A stretch of 10,960 bases of DNA from Anaerolineales bacterium UBA6663. GTDB taxonomy: Bacteria > Chloroflexota > Anaerolineae > Anaerolineales > UBA6663. The DNA is taken from NCBI GenBank assembly GCA_002455335.1, contig DKKP01000285.1:17100-28059 (forward strand). The letters are read 5' to 3'. Shown here piece by piece: positions 6,680 through 10,960 of the stretch. The notes beneath the pieces are model-generated. The model was given only the letters and a program-made list of their open reading frames with translations. It was not told the DNA's origin and ran no database searches. The translations under genes and the position numbers were made by a program. The stretch's first letter is position 1; each line of letters opens with the position of its first letter.

Positions 6680-7432
6680 ATGCGCATCGTCTCCGATACC
6701 AAAGCCATCCAGCGCAATCAGACCATCGCGCGTTGGACCCTGTTTTCGGGCGTGGCCGTGCTCGTCCTCGCCCTGGTGGCCAACCTGTATGTCGCTGTGC
6801 CGCTGCTCTCAAGCGGCGCCTCCTCGCAGGCCGAGCTCACGCCGCAGCAGAACCAGCTGACGTTGTTCTCGTTCGTCGGCCTGCTGGTCGGCTATACGCT
6901 GACCACGATCTCGACCTCGATCAACGCGCGCTTTGGCCGGCGACCCGATCAGGCGCTTCAGGGCGCCCTGCGCGGCAGCAACGACACCTACACGCTCTTC
7001 AACTATGTCCTCGGCGCCAGCCATGTCGTGGCCGCGCCCAGCGGGCTGTATGTGCTCGTCCCCAAGTACCAGAGCGGCGTGATCCTGGTCGACGAAAAAG
7101 GCAAGTGGAAGCACGCCGGCCAATCGGGGCTTTCGCGGTTCTTGTTCCGGCAGGACGCGCTTGGCAACCCCACGCTCGATGCCCGGCTCGAGGTCGAGGC
7201 GCTCCAGCGACATCTCAAGAAACACCACCCCGAGGTGGATCTCGAGCCGCAGCCGATCGTGGTCTTCATGAGCCCGCGGGCCGTGCTCGACGTCGCCCAG
7301 TCACCGGTTCCGGCCGTGCCCGTCAAGAAGCTGAAGGACTACATCCGCAAGCAGCCCAAGCGCGGCGGCGTTTCGGCCGAGGTCGCGTCCCGGCTCGCCG
7401 GCGAACGCGCCGCCGAAGACACGCACGACTGA
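6680..7432 (+). CDS. Membrane-anchored NERD-like domain protein
   Basis: A 250-aa protein of unknown role. Two transmembrane helices are clear, at about residues 18-43 and 62-80, joined by a short polar loop. A soluble region of about 170 residues follows, probably cytoplasmic given the Arg-rich NARFGRRPDQ flank. Residues of about 88-145 (DQALQGALRG, YTLFNYVLGASHVVAAPSGLYVLVPKYQSG, KGKW) look like a NERD (nuclease-related) domain: the ALxGL helix, the hydrophobic strand before xPSGLYVL, then xxGxI. The usual acidic residues are missing: Ser114 stands where the Asp of DHVVVGP is expected, and VPK (127-129) replaces ETK, so nuclease activity is doubtful. The C-terminus is basic (VPVKKLKDYIRKQPKR). 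The ATG at 6680 has only a weak GAAAG upstream and lies 24 nt after plsX, so it is probably read from the plsX promoter. The family call rests on pattern similarity; a function cannot be given. Confidence 0.8.
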   Translation: MRIVSDTKAIQRNQTIARWTLFSGVAVLVLALVANLYVAVPLLSSGASSQAELTPQQNQLTLFSFVGLLVGYTLTTISTSINARFGRRPDQALQGALRGSNDTYTLFNYVLGASHVVAAPSGLYVLVPKYQSGVILVDEKGKWKHAGQSGLSRFLFRQDALGNPTLDARLEVEALQRHLKKHHPEVDLEPQPIVVFMSPRAVLDVAQSPVPAVPVKKLKDYIRKQPKRGGVSAEVASRLAGERAAEDTHD

Positions 7433-7445
7433 ATCGGTCGGTTGT

Positions 7446-7481
7446 CGCCCGGCTTCGAGTACCACACCGAGGCATCGGGCG
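7446..7481 (+). terminator. Hairpin after the plsX-NERD transcription unit
   Basis: CGCCCGGCTTCG (7446-7457) pairs with CGAGGC (7468-7473) plus CGGGCG (7476-7481), a 12-bp stem with one G-T wobble, a two-base bulge and a ten-base loop. It starts 13 nt past the stop codon and ends one base before the -35 of the next promoter. There is no T tract, so it may be a factor-dependent or T-less terminator; its position is the main support. Confidence 0.45.
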
Positions 7482-7482
7482 C

Positions 7483-7511
7483 TTGACCGAAGTGAATATT
7501 TGTTCTATGAT
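7483..7511 (+). promoter_or_regulatory. Strong sigma70-like promoter of the ABC exporter operon
   Basis: -35 TTGACC (7483-7488, 5/6 consensus) and -10 TATGAT (7506-7511, 5/6 consensus) are separated by the ideal 17 bp, in a local AT-rich patch. The expected start is near 7518, giving a leader of about 92 nt before the first ABC gene. Confidence 0.75.
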
Positions 7512-7574
7512 GGGTGTTCTGGCCCAGTAACCACCCCGCAACCCGGCGGATCAACTCAATTCAACACTGAACAG

Positions 7575-7596
7575 GCGCGCCACGGGGGTGGCGCGC
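7575..7596 (+). promoter_or_regulatory. GC-rich leader hairpin next to the ribosome binding site
   Basis: GCGCGCCAC (7575-7583) and GTGGCGCGC (7588-7596) are perfect nine-bp arms closing a GGGG loop. The stem ends immediately before AGGGTG (7597-7602), the likely Shine-Dalgarno, seven bases from the ATG. It lies inside the predicted leader, so it could modulate translation or RNA stability, or act as an attenuator. No T tract follows, which argues against a simple terminator. Confidence 0.5.
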
Positions 7597-7609
7597 AGGG
7601 TGTCTCAGC

Positions 7610-9409
7610 ATGTCTTCTGCAGAGTTCACGGCCCCAAACCAGTACGCCTACAACCGGAGCGGCGTCGATCGGTGGATCGCGTCGCATCTTTGGCGCTATC
7701 GCTGGCGGCTGCTTGTGGTCGTCAGCATGTATGCCATCTCGGCTTTTGCGTTCTCGGCCGCGCCGATGTTGATCGGCAGCGCGGTCGGCGCGATGCTCGA
7801 CGGCTCCGATGTATCGACGCTTGTCCCGCTCGCGCTGGGCGTGCTTGTCGCGCTTGCCTCGGATGGCGGTTTCAATTTGATCGGCGCCATGCAGTGGGAG
7901 TTCGTGGCCAAGCGCTTTTCAGCGGATGCGCGTCAGGAGCTGTACGCGAGCCTGCTCGAGAAGAACCAGGTCTTCCATAACCGCCAGCGCGCCGGCGATC
8001 TGATGGCGCGCGCGACGGATGACGTCGGACTGCTCAGCGACATGGTGACGCCGGGGATGAGCATCATCCTCGAGACCGTGCTGTTCAGTGCGGCGCCGAT
8101 GGTCTTCCTCGCACTGACCGATCCGCAGTTGCTGCTTGTGCCGACCGGGTTCTTCATCGTCTACGTCTTCGCGGTGCGCGCCTATATGCGCGAACTCGAA
8201 CCCGTCGTCGAGCGGCAGCGCGTTCAATTCGGAGAGCTAAACGCCAAGCTCGAGGAGACGATCAGCGGCATCGAGACGGTCAAGGCCAGCGCCCAGGAGC
8301 CGGCCGAGCGCGCCAAGGTCGGCGGATTCGCCCGCCGGATCCGAGACTCGTTTGTGGCGCAGGGCACGATCGAGGCCCGGTATCTGCCGCTTCTGCTCTT
8401 TGCCGTGACCTTTGGTTTGCAGTTCCTGCACGCGTTGTTGCGCGTCCAGGCCGGCGCGCTCGATGTGGCCGATGTGGTCACCGTGATGGGGCTGATGGCC
8501 GTTCTGCGCTGGCCGACCTTTGCCTCGATCTTCACCTTCTCGATCGTCCAGGCCGGGCGCTCGAGCGCCGGACGGATCTTGAGCGTCATCAAGGCGCACA
8601 CCGATCTCGATCAGAACCTGGGCGGGCACAGCGCGCCGATCAAGGGCGAGATCGCGTTCGAGCACGTCTCGTTCGGGCACGCCGATCACGCCGCGACGGC
8701 AGGGCCGCTGCTGCGCGACGTCTCCTTCCATGTGGCGCCGGGCACGACCGTGGCGATCGTGGGCCAGACCGGCTCGGGCAAGTCGAGCCTGACCCAACTC
8801 ATCAACCGCACGTACGACGCCACAGAAGGCCGCGTGCTGATCGACGGCATCGATGTCCGCGCCTGGAACCTCGACGCGCTGCGGTCGCAGATCTCGAAGA
8901 TCGAGCAGGATATCTTCTTGTTCTCGCGCTCGATCGCCGACAACATCGCCTTCGGTAGGCCCGGCGCGACGCCGGCCGAGATCGAGGCGGCCGCGCGCGC
9001 CGCGCAGGCGCATGAGTTCATCACGCAGACCAAGGACGGCTACGCGACCGTGATCGGCGAGCGCGGCATGACGCTCTCGGGCGGCCAACGGCAGCGTATC
9101 GCGCTGGCGCGCGCCTTTCTGGCGGACCCGCGCATCCTGATCCTCGACGACTCGACAAGCGCCATCGACAGCGCCACCGAAGACGAGATCCAGAAGGCCA
9201 TCCGCGAGATCCAACGCGGCCGCACCACGCTCCTGATCACGCACCGCCTCTCGCAGATCCGCTGGGCCGACACGATCGTGGTGCTCGACGGCGGCCGGAT
9301 CGAAGCCGCGGGCACGCACGAAACACTGCTGCGCGACTCGGCGCTGTATCGCCGGATCTTTGCGCGCTATGAAGGCATCGGGCGAACTCCCGACCACTCG
9401 ACTATCTGA
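7610..9409 (+). CDS. ABC exporter half-transporter, subunit with degenerate Walker B
   Basis: A 599-aa fused transmembrane-plus-ATPase half-transporter of the multidrug/lipid exporter type, in the cytoplasmic membrane. Six helices fall at about residues 31-55, 69-92, 150-170, 174-193, 258-278 and 289-312. The ATPase domain (about 345-590) has Walker A GQTGSGKSS (385-393), Q-loop Gln433, signature LSGGQ (489-493), Walker B ILILDD (509-514), D-loop SAID and H-loop His545. The residue after the Walker B Asp is Asp514 where the catalytic Glu is normal; this is the hallmark of the degenerate-site subunit in heterodimeric exporters such as TM287/288 and BmrCD. The start has AGGGTG at seven-base spacing and follows a dedicated promoter and leader hairpin. 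Its partner begins 23 nt downstream. The substrate is unknown: drugs, lipids and peptides are all possible. The extreme C-terminus (PDHSTI) is encoded within a short direct repeat. Confidence 0.95.
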   Translation: MSSAEFTAPNQYAYNRSGVDRWIASHLWRYRWRLLVVVSMYAISAFAFSAAPMLIGSAVGAMLDGSDVSTLVPLALGVLVALASDGGFNLIGAMQWEFVAKRFSADARQELYASLLEKNQVFHNRQRAGDLMARATDDVGLLSDMVTPGMSIILETVLFSAAPMVFLALTDPQLLLVPTGFFIVYVFAVRAYMRELEPVVERQRVQFGELNAKLEETISGIETVKASAQEPAERAKVGGFARRIRDSFVAQGTIEARYLPLLLFAVTFGLQFLHALLRVQAGALDVADVVTVMGLMAVLRWPTFASIFTFSIVQAGRSSAGRILSVIKAHTDLDQNLGGHSAPIKGEIAFEHVSFGHADHAATAGPLLRDVSFHVAPGTTVAIVGQTGSGKSSLTQLINRTYDATEGRVLIDGIDVRAWNLDALRSQISKIEQDIFLFSRSIADNIAFGRPGATPAEIEAAARAAQAHEFITQTKDGYATVIGERGMTLSGGQRQRIALARAFLADPRILILDDSTSAIDSATEDEIQKAIREIQRGRTTLLITHRLSQIRWADTIVVLDGGRIEAAGTHETLLRDSALYRRIFARYEGIGRTPDHSTI

Positions 9410-9426
9410 CCACTCGACCACCCGAC
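9392..9426 (+). repeat. Short direct repeat across the junction of the two ABC genes
   Basis: GACCACTCGAC occurs at 9392-9402 and 9408-9418, and a one-mismatch copy (GACCACCCGAC) overlaps at 9416-9426. The array covers the last codons and stop of the first ABC gene and most of the 23-nt gap before the second. It leaves no recognisable Shine-Dalgarno for the second gene. It looks like slippage-type expansion. Confidence 0.6.
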
Positions 9427-9432
9427 TACCCT

Positions 9433-10960
9433 ATGGGCTTCATCTTTGACGGCCTCGATGCCGAGGCATACGACAGAAAATACAGCGATGGCGAGTTGGT
9501 CCGCCGCGTGCTTGGCTACTTCTGGCCGCAGCGCGGGCGCTTCCTGACCGTGGCCGGCATGATCCTCGCGCAATCGGCGGTCGACGTCGGCCTGCCGATC
9601 TTCATCTCACGTAGCCTCGACGCCGTGCAGGCGGGCACGGCCAACGCCTTGCTGGCCGCAGCGGCCGTGATCGCGCTTGGCAGCCTGTCGTGGGGTTTCA
9701 ACTACGTCAGGCGCTCGACCTCTGCGCGGGCCGTGTCGGATGTGGTGCTCAAGCTGCGCGAGGATGCGCTCGACGCCGTGCTGCGACGCGACCTATCGTT
9801 CTACGACCAGTTCCAGTCGGCCAAGGTCGTCGCGCGCGTCACCTCCGACACCCAGGCCTTCTCGCAGGTCGTGACGCTGACCATGGAATTGCTCAGCCAG
9901 ATCCTGCTTGTGGCCGTGCTCTTCGCTTACCTGTTCTCGGTCGACGTCCAGCTGACGCTCGTCCTGCTCGCGCTGACCCCGCTGGTCGTCGCGATCGCGT
10001 TGAGCTTCCGACGGATGGCGCGTTCGGCCATCACGCGCTCCCGCCGGATCAACTCGACGGTCAGCGCGCACATCCAGGAGACCGTCAACGGGATCGCGGT
10101 GGCCAAGGCCTTCCGCCAGGAGGCCGGGATCTACGGTGAGTTTCTGGGCGTCAACGAGCAATCGTTCGCGATCAACGTTCGCACTGGCCGGATCTTCTCG
10201 GTCATCTTCCCCGTGCTCAATATCGTGGCCGGCGCGGGCACGGCCAGCCTGACGTACCTGGGCGGCGTGGCGACCGCGGCCGGCCGCCTGACCGCGGGCA
10301 ACTGGTACCTGTTCATCCAGGGCATGAACCTGTTCTGGTTCCCGGTCACCAGCATCGCCTCGTTTTGGAGTCAGTTCCAGCTGGGGCTGGCCGCCGCCGA
10401 GCGTGTATTCGCCCTGCTCGACGCCGAGGCCAAGGTGGTGCAGACCGCGGGCGAGAAGCCCGGGCGGCTGCGCGGCGCGATCGAGTTTCGTGAGATGGAC
10501 TTCCAGTATGTCGATGGGCAGCCCGTGCTCGAGAAGTTCTCGCTCGCGATCGCGCCGGGCGAGACCGTGGCGCTGGTCGGGCATACCGGCTCGGGCAAGA
10601 GCTCGATCGGCAAGCTGATCGCGCGGTTCTACGAGTTCCAGGGCGGCCAGTTGCTCATCGACGACGGCGACATCCGCCGGCTCGATCTCGAAGCCTATCG
10701 CCATCAGCTCGGCATCGTCACACAGACGCCGTTCCTGTTCGAGGGCACGGTCCGTGACAACATCCGCTACAGCCGACCCGAGGCCGACGACGCCGCGGTC
10801 GAGGCAGCCGCGCACCGCGTCGGCGGCGGCGACTGGATCGCGTCGCTACCCAAGGGCCTCGATACCCCCGTCGGCGAGCGCGGCGCCGGGCTCTCGATGG
10901 GCCAACGCCAGCTCGTCGCGCTGGCCCGCGTCGTGCTCCACGACCCCGCGATCTTCATCC
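9433..10960 (+). CDS. ABC exporter half-transporter, partner subunit (C-terminus beyond the window)
   Basis: An open frame from the ATG at 9433 runs 509 codons to the window edge without a stop; about 80 to 100 residues are missing. The N-terminal part has membrane helices at about residues 36-60, 70-92, 152-172, 174-193, 255-280 and 290-312. The ATPase domain starts near 347 with Walker A GHTGSGKSS (383-391), Q-loop Gln431 and signature LSMGQ (487-491). The third signature residue is Met instead of Gly. With Asp514 in the upstream subunit, this gives the expected pairing: one ATP site built from the degenerate Walker B of subunit 1 and the altered signature of subunit 2, and one consensus site. 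The Walker B Glu, D-loop and H-loop of this subunit lie beyond the edge. No Shine-Dalgarno is visible 23 nt after the upstream stop, so translational coupling is likely. The substrate is unknown. Confidence 0.94.
   Translation, partial: MGFIFDGLDAEAYDRKYSDGELVRRVLGYFWPQRGRFLTVAGMILAQSAVDVGLPIFISRSLDAVQAGTANALLAAAAVIALGSLSWGFNYVRRSTSARAVSDVVLKLREDALDAVLRRDLSFYDQFQSAKVVARVTSDTQAFSQVVTLTMELLSQILLVAVLFAYLFSVDVQLTLVLLALTPLVVAIALSFRRMARSAITRSRRINSTVSAHIQETVNGIAVAKAFRQEAGIYGEFLGVNEQSFAINVRTGRIFSVIFPVLNIVAGAGTASLTYLGGVATAAGRLTAGNWYLFIQGMNLFWFPVTSIASFWSQFQLGLAAAERVFALLDAEAKVVQTAGEKPGRLRGAIEFREMDFQYVDGQPVLEKFSLAIAPGETVALVGHTGSGKSSIGKLIARFYEFQGGQLLIDDGDIRRLDLEAYRHQLGIVTQTPFLFEGTVRDNIRYSRPEADDAAVEAAAHRVGGGDWIASLPKGLDTPVGERGAGLSMGQRQLVALARVVLHDPAIFI

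Noticed and set aside
7507..7530. Tiny upstream open frame (MMGVLAQ) before the ABC exporter gene
   Set aside because: Its start codons overlap the -10 box and lie upstream of the expected transcription start, so it would not be in the mRNA.
8237..9421. A 394-codon minus-strand frame opposite the first ABC gene
   Set aside because: Antisense of a complete ABC transporter; no motif or ribosome binding site supports it.
9793..10815. A 340-codon minus-strand frame opposite the second ABC gene
   Set aside because: The plus-strand frame carries Walker A, Q-loop and signature and runs open to the edge; the antisense product is low-complexity.

Overview
This is a gene-dense, GC-rich (roughly 60-65% by eye) bacterial chromosomal segment with no rRNA, tRNA, insertion sequence, integrase or CRISPR array that I can see. 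A YesM/YesN-type two-component system beside a sugar-binding lipoprotein, a membrane-anchored NERD-like protein of a type I associate with Anaerolineae-like bacteria, and -10 boxes 7 nt from start codons together suggest a Chloroflexota (Chloroflexi) bacterium. That assignment is inference, not proof.

Region 1 (1-3540, minus strand) is one likely operon, transcribed right to left: an AraC-type response regulator (YesN-like), a sensor histidine kinase (YesM/LytS-like), and the first 58 codons of a YtfQ-like sugar-binding lipoprotein whose ATG overlaps the kinase stop codon as ATGA. Upstream is a good sigma70-like promoter followed at once by a long AT-rich palindrome resembling a LacI-family operator. 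The operon therefore looks like a sugar-sensing and uptake locus under two layers of control; its transport genes would lie beyond the left edge.

Region 2 (3541-5531, minus strand) holds a cytidine deaminase-superfamily enzyme followed 19 nt later by a CPA1 cation/proton antiporter with a C-terminal RCK_C (TrkA_C) domain.

Region 3 (5532-7481, plus strand) is divergent from region 2. It holds plsX (phosphate acyltransferase of phospholipid synthesis), probably translated from a leaderless mRNA, and a two-helix membrane protein with a NERD-like domain that lacks the usual nuclease acidic residues. A hairpin follows.

Region 4 (7483-10960, plus strand) has its own strong sigma70-like promoter, a leader ending in a GC-rich hairpin, and two consecutive ABC exporter half-transporters. 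The second runs off the right edge. The first has Asp in place of the Walker B catalytic Glu and the second has LSMGQ in place of LSGGQ, so they form a textbook asymmetric heterodimeric exporter.

I found no clearly new system. The most useful leads are the operator and three-component sugar-sensing arrangement, the leaderless promoters, the degenerate NERD protein and the atypical deaminase.
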